From JBBQED01 sp038320345 (GTDB lineage Bacteria; Bacteroidota; Bacteroidia; AKYH767-A; OLB10): 64,000 bases of DNA. A program made the translations under genes and the position numbers. This document shows, piece after piece, positions 46,749 to 55,308 of this stretch; positions within the stretch are counted from its first letter, which is position 1, and each line of letters begins with the position of its first letter. Under the pieces are notes generated by a model that worked only from the letters and a program-made list of their open reading frames with translations, was not told the DNA's origin and ran no database searches. Location: positions 88,330-152,329 of the forward strand of contig JBBQED010000008.1 in NCBI GenBank assembly GCA_038320345.1, given 5' to 3'.

Positions 46749-46873
46749 GATTGAAGGCAAAGAGTTAATTGAAACTATAATTTATCAATAAAAGTGTTCA
46801 AAATCAGCAAAGAATTGATACAGTGGGCTTCTCCCTTAAAAATATTAAAAAGGATTTTCATAGATTTGGAAAC

Positions 46874-47494
46874 ATGAACCGAAAAAACTGTCTGCGAATC
46901 TCTTTGATCATCCTGATCAGCCTCTGCTGGCTACCCGGGAAAAGTCAGAATAAAATCCTCCTTATTAACGGTAAAGTTATTGAGGCTGAAACATATAGTA
47001 TTGGTGATCTGTTTGTGACTTATAAAAAAGCCGGCGATTCCAGATCAACACCTAGAGCTGTTGACCGTTACGATGTATTTTCAGTTATCAGAAGAGACAG
47101 TACTGAAGAAATCGTTTACACTCCCGACAGTCTTGATTTCACCCTCGAAGAAGCAAGGAGTTATATCAAAGGGGAGCAGATTGCGCTAGCTTACTATCGA
47201 CGACCATCAACATCAATTTCATCTGCAATCCTTGGAGCAGGATCAAGTATCCTTTCCTTTTATGCACTTCCGGTTCCATTCTTATATGGGGTGATCCTCA
47301 GTCGTTTTAATCCAAAGCCTTCTAAATTTCAATTGCCGGAAAATATGGACCGTGCTATTGTGAATGATGAACCATTTAAGCTGGGATATCAAAAGGCCGC
47401 TAGAAATTTGAAAATTCAGAAATCCTTAAAGTGGGGATACATTGGTTTAGGCGTGGGATTAACCACACTAATCATTTACGGAGCTAATCATTAG
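46874..47494 (+). CDS. Membrane protein of unknown function
   Basis: 206 residues from ATG 46874, where a signal-like helix starts (KNCLRISLIILISLCWLPG). The frame extends 17 codons to a GTG at 46823, but a TAGATTTG box (46861-46868) lies just before the ATG. Residues 25-70 form a small beta domain (ILLINGKVIEAETYSIG). Two later hydrophobic segments (about 113-136 and 188-202) cross the membrane. I recognise no family. Confidence 0.72.
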   Translation: MNRKNCLRISLIILISLCWLPGKSQNKILLINGKVIEAETYSIGDLFVTYKKAGDSRSTPRAVDRYDVFSVIRRDSTEEIVYTPDSLDFTLEEARSYIKGEQIALAYYRRPSTSISSAILGAGSSILSFYALPVPFLYGVILSRFNPKPSKFQLPENMDRAIVNDEPFKLGYQKAARNLKIQKSLKWGYIGLGVGLTTLIIYGANH

Positions 47495-47620
47495 CAACAG
47501 CAATCGTTAGTTGTGAGGTCAAGTCCACTTTTTTCAGGATTAGGTAGTGGGGGTAAATTTTAAAACGGCAACTTTACTAAAATTGATGCCCTTAGTCATA
47601 TTTTACTGAAATTCGCCGAA

Positions 47621-48463
47621 GTGAAACATAAGATCACCAGTTGGCAAGCACAGTTAGTCCACCATTTATTGCTGGCAGTTACGAGCATGTCATTAGCAGC
47701 ATCTTCGTCCATACAGTTATTGGGTGTTTATCCTCCACTGCAACTTTTACTCTTTATTTTTTCAGGAACCTTTCTCGCCTATCGTTTTGCTGCCTGGAAA
47801 ATATATTTACAAGTAAAACCTTTGCGCATTGGATTTCAAGAACGACCTGGGATCGTTGCTTTTTTGATTCCATTTATCCTAACCATTATTCCTTTATTAT
47901 CATTGCATTCCAGAGCAATATTTTGGGCATTGGGGATTGCCCTTTTCAGCAGTTTATATTTTCTGCAATGGGGACAAAAAGGAGCATTGAAAAACGGATT
48001 ACGCTCTGTACCCCTTTTAAAAAATGTGTTACTCGCAGGTGCTTGGTCGGTTACAACGGTATGGTTTCCCTGTTATGAACAAGGTTGGAGTTCAGGAACG
48101 TGGTATTTATTTATCACTCGATTTATTTTCATTTTGGCGATATGTTTCGGAGTTGATTTAAGAGATCTGGATACCGACCGTAGTCAGCAGTTGAAAACCT
48201 TACCTGTACTTTTTGGTTATCGTGCTATAAAAATTATTTGTTTGATACTTTTTGCGCTCTTCATAGCGTTAGTATTTTTAAAACCTGCTGATGTACTCAT
48301 TCCCTTTAGGAATCCTGAGCAAAAAACAGCATTAGTAGTGTCCTGTGTAATCACTTCCATAGCCCTCATCTTGCTGAAAAGAAATGATTCCACATTAAAA
48401 TACACCCTGTTACTCGATGGAAGTATGTTATTACAGGCGCTGATGATCATTGCGGTTGCCTGA
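47621..48463 (+). CDS. UbiA-like integral membrane protein
   Basis: 280 residues from GTG 47621, with about eight hydrophobic helices. The second Asp-rich motif of the UbiA prenyltransferase superfamily is clear: GVDLRDLDTDRSQQLKTLPVLFG. The first motif (NDxxDxxxD) is absent; its place after the second helix has YRFAAWKIYLQVK, without acidic residues. That is seen in a Bacteroidota subgroup of UbiA-like proteins whose activity is not known to me. Catalysis on an isoprenoid diphosphate is therefore uncertain. No co-transcribed partner is obvious. Confidence 0.8.
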   Translation: MKHKITSWQAQLVHHLLLAVTSMSLAASSSIQLLGVYPPLQLLLFIFSGTFLAYRFAAWKIYLQVKPLRIGFQERPGIVAFLIPFILTIIPLLSLHSRAIFWALGIALFSSLYFLQWGQKGALKNGLRSVPLLKNVLLAGAWSVTTVWFPCYEQGWSSGTWYLFITRFIFILAICFGVDLRDLDTDRSQQLKTLPVLFGYRAIKIICLILFALFIALVFLKPADVLIPFRNPEQKTALVVSCVITSIALILLKRNDSTLKYTLLLDGSMLLQALMIIAVA

Positions 48464-48518
48464 TGAAAACTTTCAAATAAACATCTACAAACACTACCAT
48501 TCTGAAGATTCCGAATAT

Positions 48519-48526
48519 TACCTTTG
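48519..48526 (+). promoter_or_regulatory. -7 box TACCTTTG
   Basis: TAnnTTTG match ending five bases before ATG 48532; no TTG at the usual distance. Confidence 0.4.
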
Positions 48527-48531
48527 TTATC

Positions 48532-49185
48532 ATGTCAAGGTTTAATTTAATCCTGCTCTTCGTACTTCTATCTTTCCATCTTTTTGGAGGACCTCCAGAT
48601 GAGAATGTCAAAAAAAAGATTGCACCTTATTTTCTCTTGGATACTTACTATTCCTTTATTGGTGATCGCGGCGCTGATGTGTGGGGTTTTAAAGTAGGTA
48701 TTGAATGGAAGGAACAATGGAGGCTCGCATTAGGTTTCAATAAAATCAAATCCGATATTGTCGAATACAAGGCGCTACCTCAGGATGAGATTGAACATGC
48801 AATCAACGATACTGTGAAAGCACAGTTATATCTTCGGTATTATCCTGTTATGGCAGAATATGTTTTTTACGATCATGATCCTTGGCAGTTGTCGGCACCA
48901 CTTTGCTTGGGTTATGGAAGATCTTATTTCCAATATTTCGATAAAGAAAATAAAACGCGTAATTTCTTTAATCATGGAGTGCTGATTAGTGATGTTGGTG
49001 TGAATGCACAATATAAAATTCTGAAATGGGTAGGACTAGGTGCTGGAATCGGATACCGGATCATGTTGGTTAATAACCCAGAGGTAAGTACAGATTTCAG
49101 TTCTCCGCTCTTTTCAATACGGATCAAACTTTTTCTAGGTGAAATTGTTCACTCTCTATTACCTCATGCAAAATTCCCTGAATAA
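48532..49185 (+). CDS. Small outer-membrane or periplasmic protein
   Basis: 217 residues with a signal peptide (residues 1-19, LILLFVLLSFHLFGG). The mature chain has alternating strands (WGFKVGIEWKEQWRLALGFN, AQLYLRYYPVMAEYVFYD, VGLGAGIGYRIMLV) and a terminal FSIRIKLFLGEI, which suggests a small beta-barrel. No family recognised. Own -7 box five bases upstream. It precedes the deaminase gene by 68 bp. Confidence 0.75.
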   Translation: MSRFNLILLFVLLSFHLFGGPPDENVKKKIAPYFLLDTYYSFIGDRGADVWGFKVGIEWKEQWRLALGFNKIKSDIVEYKALPQDEIEHAINDTVKAQLYLRYYPVMAEYVFYDHDPWQLSAPLCLGYGRSYFQYFDKENKTRNFFNHGVLISDVGVNAQYKILKWVGLGAGIGYRIMLVNNPEVSTDFSSPLFSIRIKLFLGEIVHSLLPHAKFPE

Positions 49186-49214
49186 ATGCTGAAGTTTCAG
49201 AGGGAAAAGAAGGC

Positions 49215-49248
49215 TTTGAGCCTGCTTGGCGCTCAATCATTATCTTTG
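49215..49248 (+). promoter_or_regulatory. Promoter of deaminase-protease run
   Basis: TTTG at 49215-49218 and TATCTTTG at 49241-49248, 22 bp apart. The ATG of the deaminase is five bases after the -7 box. Confidence 0.65.
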
Positions 49249-49253
49249 CACGG

Positions 49254-49718
49254 ATGAACCGTCCCAGTTTCGATGATATTTATATGGATCTAGCCTCCAG
49301 TCTGGCTAAGAAATCACATTGTGTAAAAGCTAAAGTTGGAGCTGTGCTATCTAAAGACACGCGCATTGTTTCTTTAGGATATAATGGACCACCAGCTGGA
49401 ACACATAATTGTGACCAAGAATGGCCAGAAACAGGCTGTGCAAGAGATCGGAAAGGAGGATGTTCACTAGCATTACATGCAGAAGCAAATGCTATTTTGT
49501 ATGCTGCAAAAAATCAAATTACGTTAGAAGGAGCTACCTTATATGTTACTCTTTCACCATGCTTACCGTGCGCAAGAATTATTTTTACTACTGGCATAAA
49601 ACGCGTTGTGTATTTGGATTCGTATGCAGCCTTTAAAGGATTGGAAATAGAAGAAGGTGTTGAATTTTTACAACGCTTTGGCGTCGAAGTTTTACATTAC
49701 AATAAAGTGGCTGAATAA
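49254..49718 (+). CDS. dCMP deaminase (ComEB-type)
   Basis: Deaminates dCMP to dUMP for thymidylate synthesis. 154 residues. The zinc site is LHAEANAILYAA (His, catalytic Glu) and LSPCLPCARIIF (two Cys). GAVLSKDTRIVSLGYNGPPAG is the substrate region and CDQEWPETGCARDRKGGC supplies the extra cysteines of this family. First gene of a run with the protease and the GT-C gene. Confidence 0.94.
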   Translation: MNRPSFDDIYMDLASSLAKKSHCVKAKVGAVLSKDTRIVSLGYNGPPAGTHNCDQEWPETGCARDRKGGCSLALHAEANAILYAAKNQITLEGATLYVTLSPCLPCARIIFTTGIKRVVYLDSYAAFKGLEIEEGVEFLQRFGVEVLHYNKVAE

Positions 49719-49743
49719 AGCCTATCCTGAACCAAGAAAAGAA

Positions 49744-51321
49744 ATGAAAAAAATAATAGTGTTGCCTTTAGTGCTGGGAATTGTTTTAGCTATAGGGATT
49801 TACCTTGGAAGTCGTTTAGTCCCTTCTCCCCGCAGTTCTGGGTACAATAAAATTTCTGATGTACTGGATTATGTGCAGCAGGAATATGTAGATACTGTAA
49901 ACCGAAAGCAACTCGTAGATGAGTCGATTGAAAAAATACTAGAACAACTTGATCCGCATTCGGCATATATCCCTGCAGAAGATTTGCAACAAGCGAACGA
50001 ACCACTGGAAGGGAATTTTGAAGGTATAGGAATTGAATTTCACATTCAAGAAGATACCATCATGGTAGTAACTGCCATTTCTGGAGGACCTAGTGAGCAA
50101 GTGGGTATTTTATCAGGCGATCGTATTGTTAAGGTCGATGGTAAAAAAGTTGCTGGTATTAAGATCAGCAATGAACAGGTCTTTAAATCACTTCGGGGTA
50201 AAGGCGGTACCGTTGTAACGGCTACGATATACCGAAGAGGAAATCCAAAGCTGATAGATTATAAAATCACACGTGGTAAAATTCCAATTTACAGTATTGA
50301 TGTAGCCTATATGGTAGATCAAGAAACTGGATTCATCAAAGTAAGTCGCTTTGCCGCTACTACTTATGAAGAATTCATGGAAGCATTGGCAAAACTGAAG
50401 AAGCAAGGTATGACACGCCTTATCCTTGACTTGAGAGGAAATCCTGGTGGATTCTTGGATGCCGCCACCCGCATGGCAGATGAATTTATCGGCGGTAAAA
50501 AGATTTTAGTATATACACAAGGCAAAGCTCGTCCAAGAGCTAATTACTACTCTGAAAAATCGGGAGAGTTTGAACAAGGAAAATTGGAAGTATTGATTGA
50601 CGAAGGATCAGCCTCTGCCTCAGAAATTGTTTCGGGCGCTTTACAAGATTGGGATCGGGCAACGATTATTGGAAGAAGATCTTTTGGAAAAGGATTAGTA
50701 CAAGAGCAAACTGAATTTCCTGATGGATCTGCCATGCGCCTTACGATCGCAAGATATTACACTCCTACCGGAAGGTCGATTCAGAAATCATATGGTAAAG
50801 GATATGCCGCCTATGAAGAAGAATTAAATGATCGATTTAAGAATGGAGAACTCATCAACAAAGACAGTATTCACTTCACAGATTCGTTAAAATTCAAAAC
50901 TCCTGCTGGAAAAATTGTGTATGGTGGTGGTGGAATCATGCCGGATATTTTTGTTCCCTTAGATACCGCTTATGAAAGCATGTATCTCAATAAACTATAT
51001 GCTGCTGGAGCATTGAATCAATTTGCTTATGATTATTTCGATAAACATCGTTCGTTCTTCAAGGAATATAAATCAGCAGAAGATTTTCGAAAAAACTTTA
51101 CTGTAGATGATGCCTTGCTTAATACTTTCATCAGCTATGCAGTTACAAAAGGTGTTGAAAAAGAGGAGAAGGGATTAGCAAAATCATCTACATTTATCCG
51201 GCTTCAGATTAAAGCATTATTAGCACGTTTGAAATGGCAGAACGAAGGTCTTTACCCTATCTTGCATGAGAACGACAAGACCTTCCAGAAAGCACTTGAA
51301 CTGATTCGTAATAAAGGATGA
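49744..51321 (+). CDS. C-terminal processing peptidase, S41 family
   Basis: 525 residues from ATG 49744 (MKKIIVLPLVLGIVLAIGIY, an N-terminal membrane anchor); the frame upstream overlaps the deaminase gene and is unlikely to be used. PDZ domain at about residues 95-165 (GDRIVKVDGKKVAG), then the serine protease core DLRGNPGGFLDAA, DEGSASASEIVSGAL with the catalytic Ser, and RSFGKGLVQ with the catalytic Lys. It processes or degrades envelope proteins from the C-terminus. It overlaps the next gene by four bases (ATGA). Confidence 0.95.
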   Translation: MKKIIVLPLVLGIVLAIGIYLGSRLVPSPRSSGYNKISDVLDYVQQEYVDTVNRKQLVDESIEKILEQLDPHSAYIPAEDLQQANEPLEGNFEGIGIEFHIQEDTIMVVTAISGGPSEQVGILSGDRIVKVDGKKVAGIKISNEQVFKSLRGKGGTVVTATIYRRGNPKLIDYKITRGKIPIYSIDVAYMVDQETGFIKVSRFAATTYEEFMEALAKLKKQGMTRLILDLRGNPGGFLDAATRMADEFIGGKKILVYTQGKARPRANYYSEKSGEFEQGKLEVLIDEGSASASEIVSGALQDWDRATIIGRRSFGKGLVQEQTEFPDGSAMRLTIARYYTPTGRSIQKSYGKGYAAYEEELNDRFKNGELINKDSIHFTDSLKFKTPAGKIVYGGGGIMPDIFVPLDTAYESMYLNKLYAAGALNQFAYDYFDKHRSFFKEYKSAEDFRKNFTVDDALLNTFISYAVTKGVEKEEKGLAKSSTFIRLQIKALLARLKWQNEGLYPILHENDKTFQKALELIRNKG

Positions 51322-52733
51322 TCAACGGAGACAACAGAAAAATTTTCTGGTTAACTCTCCTCCTACTTATTTCGAGGCTTCCATTTTTATTCGATGGCTA
51401 CGGTGCGGAAGAAGATGCTTGGGCGATGCCGTTAGTTGCCGAACGAATTGCAACTACTGGTGTTTATGAAGTTTCTCGATTGCCCGGTCATCCTGTTCAA
51501 GAGCTAACGTACGCTCTAATGTGGAATGCTGGTCCAGTAGCGTATAATTTCGTGACCTTACTTTTAAGCACGATCGGAATTCTATTTTTTATGCTGGCAC
51601 TCCGAAATTTTGGGGTCAGGAATTATTTAATTGCTGGAGCAGCACTTGCCTTTACTCCAATTGTGTACATCAATAGTACCAATGCACTAGATTATACATG
51701 GGCAATGTCGTTTATCTTGATTTCATTTTGGGGCCTATCAAAAAGATTAACGTTACTGGCTGCAGGATTTATTGCACTTGCTGTAGGTTGCAGAATTACC
51801 ACCGGAGCAATGTTGATTCCATTTGCTTACTTGTTATGGAACACTTCTTTACCACAAGAAAAATTAAAAACTGTGATTACCTTTTCCATCGCCGTACTCA
51901 TAGGATCACTGGTAGTTTTCACCCCCGTAATGCTCACTTACGGAATTGATTTCTTTACTTACTATGAACACTTTCCTATTCCAGGTTTTGCAAAAAACTT
52001 CTACAAAGGAACAATAGCCGTTTGGGGTGTTCCAGGATGTATTGCATTGTTGCTTGTTGTATTTTTTCTGATCACACAACAGAATAAAATAACAGAACAC
52101 TCCTCAACAATCTATAGGAAAGCGTTACTCAACACTTCCCTCATCGTTATTGGTCTGTATACGATTTCGTTTATTAAGGTTCCATTAAAATCGGCATTTA
52201 TGATTCCGCTAGTTCCATTTGTTTGGATATGCACTAGCCTCCTTCTTGATGAAAAAAAACAAAAAATGCTACTTGCAACCTTCGTGATTTCGTGTTTTCT
52301 GGTGGGCATTAATTTGTCGGATCCTTTGCGTGGATCAAAGGAAACGGCATTCACTCTACATGCTTCTATTTCAGGACAGCCTATTGCGTTGGATGCATTC
52401 GCTGGTCCGGTGACTGCGGATCTCACGAAGCGGCAGCAACGAACAACTTATGCGAAATCGGTATTAAGCATCACCCAAAATATCAGTGAACGCACTTTTA
52501 TTATTGCAGGATGGTGGCTTGCTGATTTACTAGTTTTGCAACGCGGTACTGAAAATGAGAATGTTTTATTCAGGTATTATACTGATGAAAAAGAACTCCA
52601 GTGGTACCGACAACAAGGTTATCGGATTTATTTTTTACCCGAGCAAGACACTTACAATGATCTCCGCTTTCATAAAAAGTTTACGGGACAGTATGCAACA
52701 ATACTACGTACGGAAATTACCTCAGGCAATTAA
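51318..52733 (+). CDS. GT-C type membrane glycosyltransferase-like protein
   Basis: 471 residues with about ten hydrophobic helices. The first outer loop carries GYGAEEDAWAMP, the acidic pair that GT-C enzymes (PMT/ArnT type) use for catalysis, after the first TM helix (FWLTLLLLISRLPFLF). The C-terminal 130 residues are a soluble extracytoplasmic part. The likely role is transfer of a sugar from a polyprenyl-phosphate donor to an envelope acceptor; donor and acceptor are unknown. The start overlaps the protease stop, so the two genes are translationally coupled. It converges with the thioesterase gene with a 12-base overlap. Confidence 0.8.
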   Translation: MINGDNRKIFWLTLLLLISRLPFLFDGYGAEEDAWAMPLVAERIATTGVYEVSRLPGHPVQELTYALMWNAGPVAYNFVTLLLSTIGILFFMLALRNFGVRNYLIAGAALAFTPIVYINSTNALDYTWAMSFILISFWGLSKRLTLLAAGFIALAVGCRITTGAMLIPFAYLLWNTSLPQEKLKTVITFSIAVLIGSLVVFTPVMLTYGIDFFTYYEHFPIPGFAKNFYKGTIAVWGVPGCIALLLVVFFLITQQNKITEHSSTIYRKALLNTSLIVIGLYTISFIKVPLKSAFMIPLVPFVWICTSLLLDEKKQKMLLATFVISCFLVGINLSDPLRGSKETAFTLHASISGQPIALDAFAGPVTADLTKRQQRTTYAKSVLSITQNISERTFIIAGWWLADLLVLQRGTENENVLFRYYTDEKELQWYRQQGYRIYFLPEQDTYNDLRFHKKFTGQYATILRTEITSGN

Positions 52734-53159
52734 TCCTTCAAATTGCTCCGCTTTTTCTCTCCAAGTTGATGGGACAGGAATCGTTTGGTTAATTTCATAA
52801 TTAAAACAAACCTGTACCGATTTTCCTGTGGCACAAATTACCGCTGATCCGCTTTGCATTTTTACAATAATATAATCCACTTCAAAACTCTTAGAACCGA
52901 AACGATTGATTTTGGAATATACCCAAATTTCATCATCCAAGAGAATCGGAATTTTGTAATCAATTTCCATATGAGCCAGGATAATTCCTTGTTTACTCCA
53001 ATCGATTTGCTCCCCGATAACTTCTCGGAAATAGTTCATCCTTGCTAATTCGAAATAGGTAAAATGATTCGAATTATTTACGTGGCCCATGGAATCAACA
53101 TCCTTAAAGCGGATTTGTATTAATGTTTTATGGCGGAAAAGAGCGAGTTGATCATTCAT
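52722..53159 (-). CDS. Acyl-CoA thioesterase, hotdog fold (4HBT/FadM-like)
   Basis: 145 residues. The hotdog signature is RFKDVDSMGHVNNSNHFTYF, with the catalytic-type Asp and the helix that follows. Cleaves acyl-CoA thioesters; the chain specificity cannot be told from sequence. It overlaps the end of the convergent GT-C gene by 12 bases, so one of the two may interfere with transcription of the other. Confidence 0.92.
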   Translation of the reverse strand: MNDQLALFRHKTLIQIRFKDVDSMGHVNNSNHFTYFELARMNYFREVIGEQIDWSKQGIILAHMEIDYKIPILLDDEIWVYSKINRFGSKSFEVDYIIVKMQSGSAVICATGKSVQVCFNYEINQTIPVPSTWREKAEQFEGLIA

Positions 53160-53170
53160 CGTAATTTAAT

Positions 53171-53205
53171 TTTGGAGTAAACTAAAAACCTCATATTTAC
53201 ATTTG
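53171..53205 (+). promoter_or_regulatory. Promoter of cytochrome-like lipoprotein gene
   Basis: TTTG at 53171-53174 and TACATTTG at 53198-53205 with a 23-bp gap; start ATG 53234 follows by 28 bases. Confidence 0.6.
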
Positions 53206-53233
53206 AATTCACAAAAGTATAAGCAATCCTTGA

Positions 53234-53605
53234 ATGAAGAAAATAATCTTTGCAATTATCAGGAGTCCTATTGTAATTCTTGTCTTTATGGTGACACTTT
53301 TCGTCAGTTGTAAGAAAGCTTCTACTTCGTCGGATGTTCTGCCTGCGGGCTGTGACACTATTGCAATGAGCTATAGTGGAAATATCAAGTCGATAATTTC
53401 AAACAATTGTTCCGGAAGTGGATGTCATTCTAGTGGAAGTCAAAATGGAAGTTTTACCAGCTATACTGAGCTCAAAGACGAAGTGGATGACGGTGACATC
53501 AACAATCAGGTGTTTGTGAGACAGCAAATGCCTCCCGGAGGAATGGATAATTGCGATCGATTGAAGTTAAAAGCTTGGATCAATGCAGGAGCACTGAATA
53601 ATTAA
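53234..53605 (+). CDS. Lipoprotein with CX4CH haem-like motif
   Basis: 123 residues. Lipobox VTLFVSC (Cys26). The motif NNCSGSGCHS is C-x4-C-H, one or two residues longer than the CxxCH of standard c-type cytochromes; a later MPPGGM supplies a possible axial Met. The same spacing occurs in small cytochrome-like lipoproteins of Bacteroidota. Covalent haem binding is inference. Stands alone between promoter and the GIN-domain lipoprotein. Confidence 0.8.
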   Translation: MKKIIFAIIRSPIVILVFMVTLFVSCKKASTSSDVLPAGCDTIAMSYSGNIKSIISNNCSGSGCHSSGSQNGSFTSYTELKDEVDDGDINNQVFVRQQMPPGGMDNCDRLKLKAWINAGALNN

Positions 53606-53743
53606 TTTTTCTAAAAATTTGTAATTCAGTATATTATACAAATTTTTGATCTAAATACCGAAACAACTCAACGATAGCCAGTTTATTTGCATACCATAAA
53701 TAGTTCTTGTTGAATATCTTCGCATTCATAGAATCTAACTCCA

Positions 53744-54463
53744 ATGCCACAAAAACATTTTTACCTGCCGATCTTGCTCATCGGAATCACTTCATTATTT
53801 CTCAGTAGTTGTTCTAAAACAATTGATGGCGAAGGAGAGGTAATCCAACAAACGCGTTCATTAAAATCATTTACTGATTTAACGCTGGATATATCTGCAA
53901 ATATTACGGTGGTGATTTCCGATTCTGTTTCTTGTGTGATCAGTGCGCAATCCAATATTGCAGATATTATTGAAATGGATGAAGGAAGTAGTTCCTTAAA
54001 AATCAAATCGAAAAATGATTATCGTGCAACAAAGCCGGTAGAGATTATTATCAGTACGCAAAGTATTGAGAAAATAGCTATTAATGGATCCGGTGATATC
54101 CATGTTTTAAACGGGATAAAAGGAAAATCATTAAAGTTAAATATTAATGGATCCGGCGATATCGATTTAGCTTTAGACGTGGAGGAGTTAAGATCAATGA
54201 TCAACGGATCTGGAAATTTGAATTTATCGGGTAAAGCAGCATCACATCGACTTCAAATTAATGGTTCTGGAAATGCACATGCTTTTGATCTTGCGGTTGA
54301 TGATTATAAAATTAGTTTAAATGGTTCTGGTGATGCTGAAGTCACTGCAAAAAGCTCATTCGATGCGAAAGTTATCGGGAGCGGCAATGTAATTTACAAA
54401 GGAGCACCTACTGTAAAAACCGTAGTTACTGGAAGTGGAACTGTTACCAAGTCAAACGAATAA
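53744..54463 (+). CDS. Lipoprotein with GIN (DUF2807) domain
   Basis: 239 residues. Lipobox LFLSSC (Cys23). Residues 40-239 are the head GIN domain, a beta-helix-like fold with the repeated turn [IL]NGSG[DN] seen seven times (INGSGDIHV, INGSGDIDL, INGSGNLNL, INGSGNAHA, LNGSGDAEV and two shorter copies). The family is called putative autotransporter adhesin, but no adhesion is shown for Bacteroidota members. The next gene lies 60 bp on. Confidence 0.92.
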   Translation: MPQKHFYLPILLIGITSLFLSSCSKTIDGEGEVIQQTRSLKSFTDLTLDISANITVVISDSVSCVISAQSNIADIIEMDEGSSSLKIKSKNDYRATKPVEIIISTQSIEKIAINGSGDIHVLNGIKGKSLKLNINGSGDIDLALDVEELRSMINGSGNLNLSGKAASHRLQINGSGNAHAFDLAVDDYKISLNGSGDAEVTAKSSFDAKVIGSGNVIYKGAPTVKTVVTGSGTVTKSNE

Positions 54464-54523
54464 TTCCGTTGACGTAGTATTTGAAAATTAAGAATTCTCT
54501 AAAGAAAATAGTAAGATCAACTT

Positions 54524-55297
54524 ATGAATTACAAATCATTATTCGCATTCCTTATTTTATTCCTGAGTTTTAATTACAGTAATGCTCAGGAAAAATTCGA
54601 TGTCACTTTAAGGAACGATACGGTATTTAATAATGGTAAGCCACAATTTCTTGCAAAATTCCGTCCCGGTCCGAAAGGTACTAGGATGTACAGTTTGTAT
54701 TCCATGGATGGAAAAATGCAAGCTATTTTAACCATGACTGAACAAGGAGATCAACTTCGTTTTTCAGGAAGATTTCCTTTGATTTATGTAATTTATGATT
54801 GTCTCTATCCAAAAATGGAGATCCTTACCTTAATGGATTCTTATGTGAGAAGTAAAGTAATGGTGGGAGGTATAGCACAGAAAGAAGGCTTACAATCCTA
54901 CTGTAAAGAAAGAGGTTTACCGCTCAGGGAAATTCCGATAAGAAAAGTGATGAAGCCTGGAATGGACGCCTCTTTGGATAGTGCATTAGCTCAAAGAGCA
55001 AAAGAGCAGGAAGCAAAAAAAATCGAAATTCTTATCAAGAATAATAGTAAGGATGAAGTCAGTATTTTTGTAGGTGATAGCCTAGCTAAAGAAAAAATAG
55101 GTCCGGATGATAAAACTGTTCCTTTTCGTGAAGGAAGAATTGAAAAAATTGCTGGCGGGACAGAAATGAAAATTGTTGCTTTTATCGGAGAGAAAATTGG
55201 CATTAGTTCTAAAGACAATAATCTTTACGATTGCCGACCAGTTGTTCGAGAACTCAAGCAATTAAAAGTACGCAGTAACGGGAAGTCGCTGGAGTAA
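54524..55297 (+). CDS. Secreted protein of unknown function
   Basis: 257 residues. Signal peptide MNYKSLFAFLILFLSF ending SNAQ. The N-terminal half (FDVTLRNDTVFNNGKPQFLAKF) is a beta domain; residues about 150-175 are a charged helix; the C-terminal part contains IKNNSKDEVSIFVGDSLA and ends with a basic tail. No family recognised. The GT4 gene begins 11 bp later, so the two are probably co-transcribed. Confidence 0.72.
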   Translation: MNYKSLFAFLILFLSFNYSNAQEKFDVTLRNDTVFNNGKPQFLAKFRPGPKGTRMYSLYSMDGKMQAILTMTEQGDQLRFSGRFPLIYVIYDCLYPKMEILTLMDSYVRSKVMVGGIAQKEGLQSYCKERGLPLREIPIRKVMKPGMDASLDSALAQRAKEQEAKKIEILIKNNSKDEVSIFVGDSLAKEKIGPDDKTVPFREGRIEKIAGGTEMKIVAFIGEKIGISSKDNNLYDCRPVVRELKQLKVRSNGKSLE

Positions 55298-55308
55298 ATA
55301 GGAATCAG

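Noticed and set aside
46695..46822. Glycine riboswitch upstream of gcvP
   Set aside because: The leader is too short and shows no aptamer-like structure.
47641..48078. 145-codon plus-strand ORF in another frame
   Set aside because: Overlaps the UbiA-like gene, which has the clear family motif.
54060..54440. Short repeated DNA segments encoding NGSG
   Set aside because: Explained by the GIN-domain beta-helix turns; not a separate repeat element.
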